Shown here in pieces: positions 32,814 to 42,908 of a DNA stretch of 47,287 bases; the first letter of the stretch is position 1, and each line of letters starts with the position of its first letter. The translations under genes were made by a program, and so were the position numbers. The DNA comes from Candidatus Helarchaeota ASGARD archaeon Hel_GB_B (GTDB lineage: Archaea; Asgardarchaeota; Lokiarchaeia; Helarchaeales; HEL-GB-B). The notes under the pieces were generated by a model. That model was not told the DNA's origin. It saw only the letters and a list, made by a program, of their open reading frames with translations, and ran no database searches. The stretch is taken from assembly GCA_005191425.1 (NCBI GenBank), contig SUPR01000015.1, positions 1 through 47,287 on the forward strand, given 5' to 3'.

Positions 32814-34469
32814 ATGATTGAAATATTGGTTAAAAATAACTTGATAAATTTATTAGAAAGCAAGACTTTTAATGAATTTTTATTAGATTGGATTATTAAA
32901 CAAAGATGGAGCGGTCTTACTGGGCAAACCATTGAATCGATGAAAATTATAGATTATTTTATTGAAAGCGAATATGAAAATAAAATTTTATTGCTATTAA
33001 TTAACATAGAAACACAATTTCTAAATAAAAGTCGAAATATAAAGTATATTGTTTCATACATAATAATTAGAAAATTAGATAAAAATGTGGTACTTAAAAT
33101 TAAATATAATAATGAAATTTATTATCTCTCAGATGCAAGTAAATATTTAGTTTATTATCAATGGATTTTAAAAAATTTTATGAAAAAGAGAGAAATGTTA
33201 TTTCAAAAAGGTAGTAATTTATTTTATAATTATGATATAAATAATATTAATGGTATAAAAGTCAAGGACTTTTCTATTTTAGGAGGGGGAGATACTACAA
33301 ATTCTGTAATAAGGTTGGAACTGTTTGATAATAAAAGTATAGTGTTAAAAGAATATAAAGTCCTGAAAAAACAGAGAGAAACTGATATTTTAAAATTTCT
33401 TACTAAAATGAAATTTCGTTATTCTCCGATGTTATATGGAAATGTTAATTTAAAAATTGACGAAAAAACTTTTGATATTGCTATAATTATGGAAAATATT
33501 AAATCAATAGGCGATGGGGGTACTCTTTTTTGGGATAACCTTTTAAAATATCTTGATAATATGGTAAAAGGTAAAATTCTTAAGGATGAAGTAAAAATTT
33601 ACGAAAAATTAAGAAATGATTCAGAATTAATAAATATTATCGATAGATTAACGATTAGCATTGTAAATTTTCATAAAATAATGGAAAATTTTAACGGAAA
33701 AAATGAATTTTTCAATTCTGAAGATATAACTTTTTATGGTAAATTTTTGAATGATTTGATTAAAGAATGTAAAATAAAACTCGCAAATTTGGATTTAATA
33801 AAGGTACATAAATTCTTAAAGAATATATATGAAGAATTATTTGTAAATGAACCGAAATTTCACAAATTACAGCTATTACGTAAAAATTTAAATGGAATGA
33901 AAAAAATTGTTTGTCATCAAGACCTCCATTTTGCTCAAATGTTGACATCTAAACAGGAACATAATATAAATTTTTATTTAATTGATTTCGAGGGAGATCC
34001 CCAATTAAAATATGACTTAAAAATTGCAAAAGATATTGTATTTCGAGATATAGCCCCATTGATTACTGCATTATATTATATTCAATTTAATGCGTTAGTA
34101 GAAATCGATAAAAAATATAATTCTAAAAATCATGATTACTATTCATTATTTAAACGAATTTATAGCTATAGTTATGATAATAAAGATTTTTTAAACAATT
34201 ATGACCTAAAATTTTATCATATATTCAATTTTTCAAATAACTGGAATAAATTTATTCGTGAAAAAATCGTTTCAAATTATTTTCAAAAATATAATTTAGA
34301 ATTTAAGGATAAAATTAATTTTACAAATAATAAATCATTCATTTTTAATTCCATTAAATTATATACAATTGATCGAGCAATACGCGAACTTAAATATGAA
34401 TTAACTCATAGAATAAACAATATAATTATCCCACTTTTTATTTTATGGGAAAATTTGAGGGATATATAG
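32814..34469 (+). CDS. Maltokinase-like sugar kinase
   Basis: The 551-residue protein has the pattern of maltokinases and the related kinase part of trehalose synthase/kinase fusions. It has IKQRWSG in the N-terminal cap domain, IGDGG in the middle, and the phosphotransferase core HQDLH (H368-H372), followed by LIDFEGDP with D391 as probable metal ligand and a FRDIAPLI element. Canonical HGDLH is HQDLH here. Such kinases phosphorylate maltose for the GlgE alpha-glucan pathway. A GH57 branching enzyme lies 4.2 kb downstream; GlgE is not in the window. Confidence 0.75.
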   Translation: MIEILVKNNLINLLESKTFNEFLLDWIIKQRWSGLTGQTIESMKIIDYFIESEYENKILLLLINIETQFLNKSRNIKYIVSYIIIRKLDKNVVLKIKYNNEIYYLSDASKYLVYYQWILKNFMKKREMLFQKGSNLFYNYDINNINGIKVKDFSILGGGDTTNSVIRLELFDNKSIVLKEYKVLKKQRETDILKFLTKMKFRYSPMLYGNVNLKIDEKTFDIAIIMENIKSIGDGGTLFWDNLLKYLDNMVKGKILKDEVKIYEKLRNDSELINIIDRLTISIVNFHKIMENFNGKNEFFNSEDITFYGKFLNDLIKECKIKLANLDLIKVHKFLKNIYEELFVNEPKFHKLQLLRKNLNGMKKIVCHQDLHFAQMLTSKQEHNINFYLIDFEGDPQLKYDLKIAKDIVFRDIAPLITALYYIQFNALVEIDKKYNSKNHDYYSLFKRIYSYSYDNKDFLNNYDLKFYHIFNFSNNWNKFIREKIVSNYFQKYNLEFKDKINFTNNKSFIFNSIKLYTIDRAIRELKYELTHRINNIIIPLFILWENLRDI

Positions 34470-34581
34470 TTAATTCATAGAAATATTGTGTAAGAGTTAA
34501 CCTAGAATTAATTAAATATTAATAAAATTTAAACTATAATAAAATTATTTAATTTAATCACAATAGGAATAATGATTTCAA

Positions 34582-37332
34582 ATGTCGCACGAAGAAATTA
34601 CAAATGCAGTTCAAAGGTACAACGAACTACTAGAGTTAGCAAAAAATTATGAGCGTGATGAAAAATATGATGCTGCTTATGATATTATAATTAAAGCTGA
34701 ATCAGTTATAAGTAAATATGCATCTAAAAGTGAATTAGGAAATTTGGCTTATTTAAAAGGGACGCTTTTAATGCGAATGGGAAAATATAAAAAAGCTGAA
34801 GATTTACTTAAAAAAGCCTTATCAATTTCTAAAGAAACAAAAGGAGCTTTAGATGATTCTAGAATTACTTATGCATTAGGAGACCTACATTTTCAGCAAT
34901 CAGATATGGAACTTGCCTTGAAATATTATCTTGGTGCTCTATCAATAATTTCAAAAGAATACGAGCGAGCAGCATTTACAAGATCGCATTTACTTGAGGA
35001 AATTATTAAAGAACAAATAAAGCAACACCTAAATTTATCAGAAATCTATTTTCAAATGAATGACCTTGAAAAATCAATGAAACATGGTAAATTTGCAATA
35101 GAACTCGGTGAAAAGATCAACGACAAACTTACCCTGTTAAGAACACAACACAAATTAGCTCAAATTGAAATAAAATTAGGAAAATATAAAACTGCTTTTA
35201 ACCGTTTAATTGATACAATGGAGCTATTACTAAGCGACCGAAAAATTAAAGATGTCAATTTAAAAAGGGACATATATTATAGTCTTGCAGAGATTAGCCT
35301 AAAACAAAATAATTCTGAAGACGCTAAATCATATATTAAAAAAATATATCCATTAATTAAAAATTCAAATTCTAAACTCATTGAATATTATTATAAGTTG
35401 GGGTCCATTTATGTTAGAGCAGGCAGTTATAAATATGCTATTAAATATTTTAATAAAGCTATAGAACTATCTGAATCAGTAAAATCACCTTTAATTAGTA
35501 AGCTACTCTACGAGATCGGAAATATATATTATCAAATGAGGGAATATGATCTTGCTGTCCAAATGCTCAAGAAATGTTTTGATACGACCAAATCCAATTT
35601 TAAATTAGAAGGTAGAATTAACTTACTAATAGGAAAAACGCTTTTCTCGCAACAGAAATTTGAAGATGCAATTTATTACTTCAAAGAGGCATATAATATT
35701 GCTTATAAAAAAATTAATGATTTCAAAGGCAGTATTATTGCAAAGAATTATTTAGGAAAAATATATTATTTTCAAAACAAATTAATGGAATCTTTAAATG
35801 AATTTAATGATGGTTATTATATATTAAGACAATTACCCCTCAGAAATAATTTAGAAATATCTAAAAAGACCTTGAATAAATTAGTTTTTCTTATTATATT
35901 CAATATTATCAAGTTAAAAATTAAATTTTACGAAAATAATAGAAATAAAGAAGAATTAAAAGAAGCGATTGGGTATTTAGAATATTTGAAATTTTTTAAT
36001 GCATTTAAATTTATTAGAAAATATGAAGGGTTTCCGGGTTCAATAGCAGCTAACTGGAACAAAAATTTAAGAAAATTAAATAAGTTGAGTAATGACCTAG
36101 TAATAATGGATTCAAAACTAAAAAATAGTTTAAATTATAAGGAAATTGAAAAAAATCTAAAAAATAGGGATAATTTGATCAAGGATTATTTGTCTATTAT
36201 GGACAAAATTTGGGAAAAATCTCCAGATGGAATAAACTCATTCCCATCTAACCCATCAAGAATTATCGATAAATTTTTCGAATCAAATATAACTGAAAAT
36301 TGGGCAATTTTGTATATATTTTATCTTCCCTTAGACGAAAAAATTGTTACTTTTATTATCGACCCAAAAGAAAAAACTATAGATTATAAATTTAAATATA
36401 TAGAGCTTCACAAAATTAATGAATTAATTAAAAAACAAATTGAATTTGATAGGTTCAAAAAGCAAAACAAATATGAGGAATTAAATACAATATTAGAGTA
36501 TTTCTCAGAAAGTTTATCAGAACTTCTTCCAAATATGGTCATTGAAAATATATTACAAAAAAAATATAAAAGTATTACAATTATTCCGCACAAATTTTTA
36601 TTTCAATTACCATGGGAACTTATGAAATTAAAAGGAAACTATTTATTTTCTCTAACAGACATTTCTCGACATTATTCTATTGAATGGTTGAGAATAGATA
36701 TTAACAAGGTTGGAAGTAAAAAGCCCACGATTTTCTTCATGATAGATGCGGACCATGGAACAGACCTAGAAATAACAAATGCAGATAATGAGGTTGCTGC
36801 CATAAAATCTAAATTTAGTAATTTTAAATATGATTCTTTGCAGTATTTAGACCTTACATTAAATAATTATACAGAAACAATAAAAAGAAAGAGTTTCATT
36901 ATTTTACATTATTTAGGTAATTTAATTTTAAATTTAAATAGCCCATTTAATTCAAAATTGAAATTATTTAGACATGAATATATTACACCACTTGACCATT
37001 CAAAATATTTATTCAAACAAAATCCAATAATTATAATAGCAAATACTGAATTTACTTTTGAGAGTGATATAAATTTAGATACTGACTATATTTATATTTT
37101 TTATAGAAATTTAATGATTTCAGGTTCTTCTGGACTTATATACTCTTTTTCCGGTCAAAAATCTATTGACAAGACTAATTTTTACTTAAATTTATATCAA
37201 TCTTTAAATAACAGCGAAAATATATCAAGATCACTTGCCAATTCAATTAGAGCAGCTAAAGAGAAAAATGCACCTGTTGGTGAATTATACTGGACATTTA
37301 TTGGAAATCCATTTTTTAAAATTATGAAATGA
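34582..37332 (+). CDS. TPR-repeat protein with degenerate CHAT (caspase-like) domain
   Basis: The 916-residue protein starts with about ten TPR-type helical hairpins (roughly residues 1-430), followed by a helical linker and a C-terminal CHAT domain, a member of the caspase/separase clan. CHAT landmarks are PHKFLFQLPWELM near 673, SFIILHYLG near 776, TPLDHSKYLFKQNPIIIIAN near 820, and the ending GELYWTFIGNPFF. The histidine motif has N780 at the position normally holding the second His of the HxxGH motif, and the catalytic cysteine position (SAC in active members) is N-T, with T822 in place of Cys. This suggests a pseudoprotease. It overlaps the convergent aspartate kinase by 11 bp. Confidence 0.78.
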   Translation: MSHEEITNAVQRYNELLELAKNYERDEKYDAAYDIIIKAESVISKYASKSELGNLAYLKGTLLMRMGKYKKAEDLLKKALSISKETKGALDDSRITYALGDLHFQQSDMELALKYYLGALSIISKEYERAAFTRSHLLEEIIKEQIKQHLNLSEIYFQMNDLEKSMKHGKFAIELGEKINDKLTLLRTQHKLAQIEIKLGKYKTAFNRLIDTMELLLSDRKIKDVNLKRDIYYSLAEISLKQNNSEDAKSYIKKIYPLIKNSNSKLIEYYYKLGSIYVRAGSYKYAIKYFNKAIELSESVKSPLISKLLYEIGNIYYQMREYDLAVQMLKKCFDTTKSNFKLEGRINLLIGKTLFSQQKFEDAIYYFKEAYNIAYKKINDFKGSIIAKNYLGKIYYFQNKLMESLNEFNDGYYILRQLPLRNNLEISKKTLNKLVFLIIFNIIKLKIKFYENNRNKEELKEAIGYLEYLKFFNAFKFIRKYEGFPGSIAANWNKNLRKLNKLSNDLVIMDSKLKNSLNYKEIEKNLKNRDNLIKDYLSIMDKIWEKSPDGINSFPSNPSRIIDKFFESNITENWAILYIFYLPLDEKIVTFIIDPKEKTIDYKFKYIELHKINELIKKQIEFDRFKKQNKYEELNTILEYFSESLSELLPNMVIENILQKKYKSITIIPHKFLFQLPWELMKLKGNYLFSLTDISRHYSIEWLRIDINKVGSKKPTIFFMIDADHGTDLEITNADNEVAAIKSKFSNFKYDSLQYLDLTLNNYTETIKRKSFIILHYLGNLILNLNSPFNSKLKLFRHEYITPLDHSKYLFKQNPIIIIANTEFTFESDINLDTDYIYIFYRNLMISGSSGLIYSFSGQKSIDKTNFYLNLYQSLNNSENISRSLANSIRAAKEKNAPVGELYWTFIGNPFFKIMK

Positions 37333-38695
37333 ATTCTTTGTGTATTAAATAGACAGCATCATTCAAATCTTTTGAAGGAATTAATATAGATATATTTAGT
37401 CCATAACTTCCTTGCGCAATAGCTAAAACAGGAATTTCTTTTTCTCCTAAAGCATTAAAAATACGACCAATAATCTTTGGTTTAGACAAGTTCAGTCCAA
37501 TTATTGCTATCATTCCTACCTCTTGGACAGACACTTTAAACCATTTCTTAAAAAATTCAGATTCCTCAATCACCTTTTTTGCTTTTATTCCATCCCCCTC
37601 TGAGACGGTGAATGTCGTATTTATTTCCGATGAAGATTGGCTTACCATCATTACATTTATAGAATTTTTACCCATCAATGCAAATAATTTTGCAAGGACA
37701 CCTGGAATTTGGACAGTACCAGTACTTAATGCCGTGACCATACAGACTTTTGGGATTATAGATATACCAGTAATTTCGCTTTTTAATGCCTCATTACCTA
37801 TAACAGTCCATTCCGAACTTGATGGGTCTTTAAAATTTTTGATTTCCAGCTGAATGTTCTTTTCTTGGATTGGGATAATACATTTGGGGTGTAGAATTTT
37901 ACTTCCAAAATATGCTAGTTCTTTTGCCTCATTATAAGACAGCCTCTTTACTAATCGTGCGTTTGAAACAATATTTGGATGCGCAGTTAATAGTCCAGGT
38001 ACATCTTTCCATAGAATTACCTTCGATTTGACCTTTGGGGGATTATGTAAACAATTGGAAATTATCGTTGCAGTAAAATCACTTCCACCTCTACCTAAAG
38101 TAGTCGTATGACCTTCAATATTTCGGCCAATAAATCCAGTTATACAATAAATAGTGCCATCTAGTTTAATTTTATCATTGACCAAATTTCTGGTTGCGTC
38201 CATTATTGGTAATGCATTCTGATAAACATTATCTGTAAAAATTAATTTATCAGCGGATAGAAATTTTGTTTTATAACCTTTAGTTTGTAAAAAACAATAT
38301 AATATATATGTGGATAATTTTTCTCCCTTTGACATAACAAAATCTAATTTATAAGGCGTTAACCCAAAAATTTCGATTTCATTGAGCATTTCCTCGAGGC
38401 TGTTAATTTGACTGTTCAAATAATTTTCAGCCATTTCTAAATAAATAGGATTTGTAATTAGTTCAATTAACTTAATATGTTCAGCCTTTATTTTCCTAAT
38501 TAAGTCATGATATTCCGTTTTTTGGTCAGCCATTTTTGCAATTTTAATTAATAAATCAGTCATTCCAGACATTGCAGATAATACTAAAATTAACTCGTTA
38601 TCTTGATATTGATCAATTATTTTGATTACAGTATTTATGGAATTAGGAGAAGTTAAACAACTTCCGCCAAATTTCATTACATAAACATTGTTCAT
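37322..38695 (-). CDS. Aspartate kinase
   Basis: The 457-residue kinase phosphorylates aspartate, the first step to lysine, threonine and methionine. The N-terminal KFGGSC (8-13), SKGEKLS near 122, and LGRGGSDFTA (199-208) form the amino-acid-kinase active site. Two ACT-type regions follow after about 315 and probably give feedback control. The start ATG follows TTTTCCTTTT-type DNA on the minus strand (AAAGGAAAAA ahead of the ATG is a plausible ribosome binding site). Its gene is 19 bp downstream of the GH57 gene, so the two may be cotranscribed although functionally unrelated. Confidence 0.95.
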   Translation of the reverse strand: MNNVYVMKFGGSCLTSPNSINTVIKIIDQYQDNELILVLSAMSGMTDLLIKIAKMADQKTEYHDLIRKIKAEHIKLIELITNPIYLEMAENYLNSQINSLEEMLNEIEIFGLTPYKLDFVMSKGEKLSTYILYCFLQTKGYKTKFLSADKLIFTDNVYQNALPIMDATRNLVNDKIKLDGTIYCITGFIGRNIEGHTTTLGRGGSDFTATIISNCLHNPPKVKSKVILWKDVPGLLTAHPNIVSNARLVKRLSYNEAKELAYFGSKILHPKCIIPIQEKNIQLEIKNFKDPSSSEWTVIGNEALKSEITGISIIPKVCMVTALSTGTVQIPGVLAKLFALMGKNSINVMMVSQSSSEINTTFTVSEGDGIKAKKVIEESEFFKKWFKVSVQEVGMIAIIGLNLSKPKIIGRIFNALGEKEIPVLAIAQGSYGLNISILIPSKDLNDAVYLIHKEFIS

Positions 38696-38714
38696 TAAAA
38701 TTTTTTCCTTTTCA

Positions 38715-40424
38715 TTATTTATTTATCCAAAATTCAATATCAATTTCTTCAAATAATCTATCTTCTTTCTCCAATAGACCAAGATAGTTCCAATCGCCTT
38801 CGTAAACTTGTTCTTGAGAGCAATAAGTTTCGACCATTTTTGCCAAGCGTTTAAATCTAGAATAATGTTCTGCAACTCTATTTTCAGCATAATCTCTTGC
38901 AGACCATGTGGAAATCAAAAATTGCCAATCAGAAGATTCTAGAAGGAATAATTCTCTTCCTAATTGTTTTAATATTTTTTTAACATTTTCGTCTTCATTT
39001 TTATGGTATTTTTTTACTAGTTCTATCATTTTATCTTCACATTCATAGATTTTTTCCCAAGTCCATTCAGTCCATTCATTAAGCCATATCCAATGCCCTT
39101 GACCTTCTCCCCAGCTCCCTTCAGGAATTTTTATGATGGTACTGGCAGGATATTTTTCCATAAATCGCCCGCAAGTGGTCAACTCGATTTCTGGATCTTC
39201 TTGCGTCCATTTCAGGACATAATATAAAAATCTAGGGCCTTCCCACCACCAATGACCAAAAAGCTCACTGTCATAAGGTGCCACAACTATCCCGGGTACA
39301 TTTGGAGACTTCTCAAAATGACCTCTTAAAAGTTCATTTATTAAGGATTTAAAATGACCTGCATTTTCCTTAATTCTGTCATCTACTTTGTCCGGGTAAT
39401 ACTCAAATTTGTCCCCCAATGATGATTTTGCACTCGTTACTCTCCAATATCTAAGACCGCCAGGATAATGTTTCTTATGAAATTCCAAATACCAACCATC
39501 CCCAGGATAACCATGTTCGGCACTCCATAATTGTATTGAGGTTCTTGGATCTCTCGTAAATACAGTGACAGGTTCCATTTCTTCTTTAGGGTGAAGAATA
39601 TAGGTAGTATAAGGTGTTTTATTAATGTCAATTGGGTCTGGTGTATATTGCTCTTTAAATATTTCCCATAGTTTTTCTAATGCCTTAAAACGCATAGCAT
39701 AAACACCTACAGCCTCTCCACCTTTTAATAAATGCGTGTCTATGATAAAATAGCGAAGTCCATTTTCAGATAATATCTCCTCAATACCTTTCCGGTCAAT
39801 TGGGGGGACTTCACTTCGTACAGGGCGTTCCCATTTATATGCTGGGCGATATGCACATTCAGGCAACCAAATACCAATTGGATCTCTTCCATAATGCTTT
39901 TTATAATTTTTTATCCCCATTTTAATCTGAGCTTGGACACATTCATCATCTCCAATAAGTGGAAGATATCCATGCGTTGCTGCACAAGTAATTATTTCAA
40001 TAATGTTTTCATCTTGAAGGCTTTTAAATGCTCCTACTAGGTTTCTATTAAATTTGTTGTCAAAATCATTTAAAATGTTTGAATAAAAATTTTCCCACAT
40101 TTTCGCTAAATTCGAGCGGTGATCATTGCCTAATGAGTTAAATAATTTATAATCATTCTGAGCTGCATCTATTTTATTGTTTAAATATGTGATAAAACTC
40201 TCTTGAAAAACTTTTGATGCTAACTGCTCGGTCAATACAGGAGTAATACCAATTGTTAAATGAGGTACATATCCTTCATCCTTTAATCTATATAAGATAT
40301 TTATTATTGGAATATAACACTCAGCTGCTGCTTCGTTTAACCAGTCCATACCGTGAGGCCATATCCCATGATTTAAAACATACGGTAAATGTGTGTGCAA
40401 AACAAAAGAAAAATTACCTATCAT
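38715..40424 (-). CDS. GH57 1,4-alpha-glucan branching enzyme-like
   Basis: The 569-residue enzyme has the GH57 fold with the N-terminal HTHLPYV (10-16), the catalytic nucleophile E189 in IWLPECAYRP, and the acid/base D385 in PYDSELFGHWWWEGP. The C-terminal helical domain contains WSARDYAENR. GH57 enzymes with this pattern are branching enzymes that build alpha-1,6 branches in glycogen-like polymers, though an alpha-amylase-like function cannot be ruled out. With the maltokinase-like gene nearby it points to alpha-glucan storage. Confidence 0.93.
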   Translation of the reverse strand: MIGNFSFVLHTHLPYVLNHGIWPHGMDWLNEAAAECYIPIINILYRLKDEGYVPHLTIGITPVLTEQLASKVFQESFITYLNNKIDAAQNDYKLFNSLGNDHRSNLAKMWENFYSNILNDFDNKFNRNLVGAFKSLQDENIIEIITCAATHGYLPLIGDDECVQAQIKMGIKNYKKHYGRDPIGIWLPECAYRPAYKWERPVRSEVPPIDRKGIEEILSENGLRYFIIDTHLLKGGEAVGVYAMRFKALEKLWEIFKEQYTPDPIDINKTPYTTYILHPKEEMEPVTVFTRDPRTSIQLWSAEHGYPGDGWYLEFHKKHYPGGLRYWRVTSAKSSLGDKFEYYPDKVDDRIKENAGHFKSLINELLRGHFEKSPNVPGIVVAPYDSELFGHWWWEGPRFLYYVLKWTQEDPEIELTTCGRFMEKYPASTIIKIPEGSWGEGQGHWIWLNEWTEWTWEKIYECEDKMIELVKKYHKNEDENVKKILKQLGRELFLLESSDWQFLISTWSARDYAENRVAEHYSRFKRLAKMVETYCSQEQVYEGDWNYLGLLEKEDRLFEEIDIEFWINK

Positions 40425-40801
40425 TTTATCGTTCCTTTTTAAATTATTTTAATCAGATTGTATATTAATTCTTTTCATACCTTAAATTTTTAATTTAAAT
40501 TTATTCAATATTCATTACTATTAAAAAAGGGATTTTATAAGTTTTTAATGGTATATATAGTTAATTTAATTTTTTATTATATTTACTCATATAAATCAAT
40601 TTGATAAAATATTTCTCAATATATAAGTTATTATTTGCATTATTTTTAATTCTTTTATTAGTTTCTCGTTTTTGCTAAAAGATCGATTGATAATATAAAA
40701 AGTTGTTAATTTAACAATTTATACAAGTCATTTTGATTTATTCAATACTCATTTTTAGAAAGTTGGAATAAATAATTTTTTATGAAAAAAGAATGGATAT
40801 A
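40425..40801. other. Intergenic region, 377 bp
   Basis: The gap lies between two minus-strand genes and must contain the promoter of the GH57 gene. The sequence is AT-rich. No ORF above chance length and no stable fold was recognised. Confidence 0.4.
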
Positions 40802-41677
40802 TTAATTTAAATTCTCTTTAATCCATTTCACTATTTGAGCAGTTATTAAAGTTTCTTGTCCAAAATAATGGTGCCCACCTTTTTCAAATAATACATACCG
40901 ATCTTTTGGTAATTGTAATAACTCTCTATTTTTTTCAAATTCAGAAATATGAATTATTGGATCGTTTTTACAATGACTTAAGAAGATTTTTTTTCCTGGA
41001 TAAATTGGCTTAGTTAGATAATTTTTAGGACTAACAATTTTTTGCTGTTCTTTTGTAGGATTAAAGTTCATTTTAAGGAAAACTTTAAAAAGAAATTTAT
41101 TAAACAAGCTCATATTAATCAGCGCAGATTTTGCATCATTTGGAGCACAATTTGCAATTACAACTCTTATTCTAGGGTCTTCGTATCCAGATGTTAGTGC
41201 TACAAGCCCGCCAAGACTAAATCCAACTAATCCGATTCTAAAATTATCTAAATCTGGCCTCTTTTCCACAAATTTTACTACATCTTTTAAATCTTTAATT
41301 ATATCAACAATTATATTTGGGTCCTTGATATTTCCCGGGTTAATTCCGTGTCCATAATGGTCATATGCTATAACGGCATAACCTGCCATAGCAAGGGGTA
41401 TATTAATCCAATCTAAATTCTCATGTTTTGAAACCCATCCATGCGCTACAATAACAGTCGGGGCAGGGACAGGTAAATCATGTAATTTATAGATTTCCCC
41501 TTTTAGAAATGAATTTCGACGTGGAATTGGGATTTCTATCTGCTCTCTCTGAATTTTATCTGGGAAATCTATTTTACTCCATCGTTTAATATATATTTTC
41601 ACTAAGAAATATGTTGCTAATACAGAACCAACTATTGAAAATATGTAAATCCCAAAAAGAATCTGAATTATTTCCAT
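40802..41677 (-). CDS. Membrane-anchored alpha/beta hydrolase
   Basis: The 291-residue protein has an N-terminal membrane segment (about 3-27) and an alpha/beta hydrolase domain. The oxyanion region HGW, the YDHYGHG turn, and the nucleophile elbow GFSLGG with S154 are clear. A catalytic aspartate probably lies in CKNDP (near 238) and the histidine in GGHHYFG (near 268). Substrate is not predicted; serine esterases, acylpeptide hydrolases and dienelactone hydrolases share this pattern. The gene is separated from its minus-strand neighbours by promoter-sized gaps on both sides. Confidence 0.8.
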   Translation of the reverse strand: MEIIQILFGIYIFSIVGSVLATYFLVKIYIKRWSKIDFPDKIQREQIEIPIPRRNSFLKGEIYKLHDLPVPAPTVIVAHGWVSKHENLDWINIPLAMAGYAVIAYDHYGHGINPGNIKDPNIIVDIIKDLKDVVKFVEKRPDLDNFRIGLVGFSLGGLVALTSGYEDPRIRVVIANCAPNDAKSALINMSLFNKFLFKVFLKMNFNPTKEQQKIVSPKNYLTKPIYPGKKIFLSHCKNDPIIHISEFEKNRELLQLPKDRYVLFEKGGHHYFGQETLITAQIVKWIKENLN

Positions 41678-41933
41678 TTTTCTACCTAATGCTTTTTGTA
41701 TAAGTTCATAATTTTGACGTTCATTATAGGAATGATTAAATATATTATCAAAAAATTTACTCTACTTTTTTTGAATTAATAATCATTTTTTGGAGACAAA
41801 CTCATTTTTTTTAGGTCATGTAAAGATATGTTTACGAATATTTATAAATTTTAAATTTTGAATTTAATTCAAGATATACTTTGAAAATCACATTAAAATT
41901 GTTCTGAAAACTGTAAAAATTTGGATATACCAC

Positions 41934-42383
41934 TTAAAGGAACTGTATAAACTTATCTAATGTAATTTTTGCCCCTATATTGGGAGGAATTCCGACTAAT
42001 TTTTTTACTTCAGAATATGTATAACCTTTTTCATACAAATTTTTAATTGCCGGTGAAAAAATTTTTTTGTAATAATTTTCGCCCATTTTTTTAATAATTT
42101 TATCAAATTCTTTAGACGTAATCCATTTTTCTTTATTTCGCGCCCGTATAGTTGCACCTTTTTCACCCTTTTTGCTTTGAATTTCGTAAAATGGTTTTTC
42201 TTTTTTTGTCCTAGCCCTATAACCAACAATAGCTATTACAATGCCATGAATTTTAGCTTCTTCTTCGTTATGACCTTTTTTAAGCCAATCAATTCGGTGG
42301 TATTCTGAAATTATATCCCATTTTCCAATTTTTATTGATTTTATTTCTTCCAACTCTTTTTCAGTAAATTCAGGACTACCCAT
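41934..42383 (-). CDS. Hypothetical protein, 149 residues
   Basis: The protein is lysine-rich and soluble, with a probable winged-helix-like or helical C-terminus (SPAIKNLYEKGYTYSEVKKLVGIP), which resembles a helix-turn-helix. The middle part contains YRARTKKEKPFYEIQSKKGEKG, rich in basic residues that may bind nucleic acid. No family is recognised. It is preceded on the minus strand by a GGTGAT-type ribosome binding site (ATTTTAGGTGATATTTAAATG). Confidence 0.5.
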   Translation of the reverse strand: MGSPEFTEKELEEIKSIKIGKWDIISEYHRIDWLKKGHNEEEAKIHGIVIAIVGYRARTKKEKPFYEIQSKKGEKGATIRARNKEKWITSKEFDKIIKKMGENYYKKIFSPAIKNLYEKGYTYSEVKKLVGIPPNIGAKITLDKFIQFL

Positions 42384-42489
42384 TTAAATATCACCTAAAA
42401 TTATGGATAATGTCTAAATAATAATAATATTGAAAAATTAAAAAAGATAATTAAAAATGTAGAAAAAAGAATTTTTGAATCCTATATTA

Positions 42490-42903
42490 TTATTTCGATT
42501 GTTCTTGTCCATAGACAAATATGGACACAAAATAACCATTTAGCCCACCTAAACCACCAAGAATTCCACCGATTAATAGTGCCATAAAAATTATTATAAC
42601 ACCTAGATCGCCTAATCCCATAATACTAGCGATTATATTTGCAAATGTTAAAAATGGCCCTTGAAATGCCCATATTATAAAATAAATCCCCCATGAACAA
42701 ATAATGCCCAAGAACCCGACCAAGAAACTTTTACCTCCAGATTTTACCAAGAAACCACCCAAAAATCCGGCTACTAAATTAAGCAACCATGCATATTCCC
42801 AGATAAATCCAAATAACTGTAATAGAAATCCGGTTACAGTAGTAATAATGAGTCCAATCAAAAACTTATTTTTTTGTTTGAAGAATTTTTCAAGTTCGTC
42901 CAT
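42490..42903 (-). CDS. Small glycine-rich membrane protein, four TM segments
   Basis: The 137-residue protein has four hydrophobic segments rich in Gly (LLNLVAGFLGGFL, LIGGILGGLGGLNG), a short charged N-terminus, and a polar tail. No family is recognised. ATG 42903 is chosen because the GAGGTGA ribosome binding site lies 7 nt upstream and contains the stop codon (TGA) of the upstream penicillin-acylase-family gene; the in-frame GTG at 42912 would lie within that site. Translation is therefore coupled to the upstream gene, suggesting the two proteins act together. Confidence 0.65.
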   Translation of the reverse strand: MDELEKFFKQKNKFLIGLIITTVTGFLLQLFGFIWEYAWLLNLVAGFLGGFLVKSGGKSFLVGFLGIICSWGIYFIIWAFQGPFLTFANIIASIMGLGDLGVIIIFMALLIGGILGGLGGLNGYFVSIFVYGQEQSK

Positions 42904-42908
42904 TTTAT

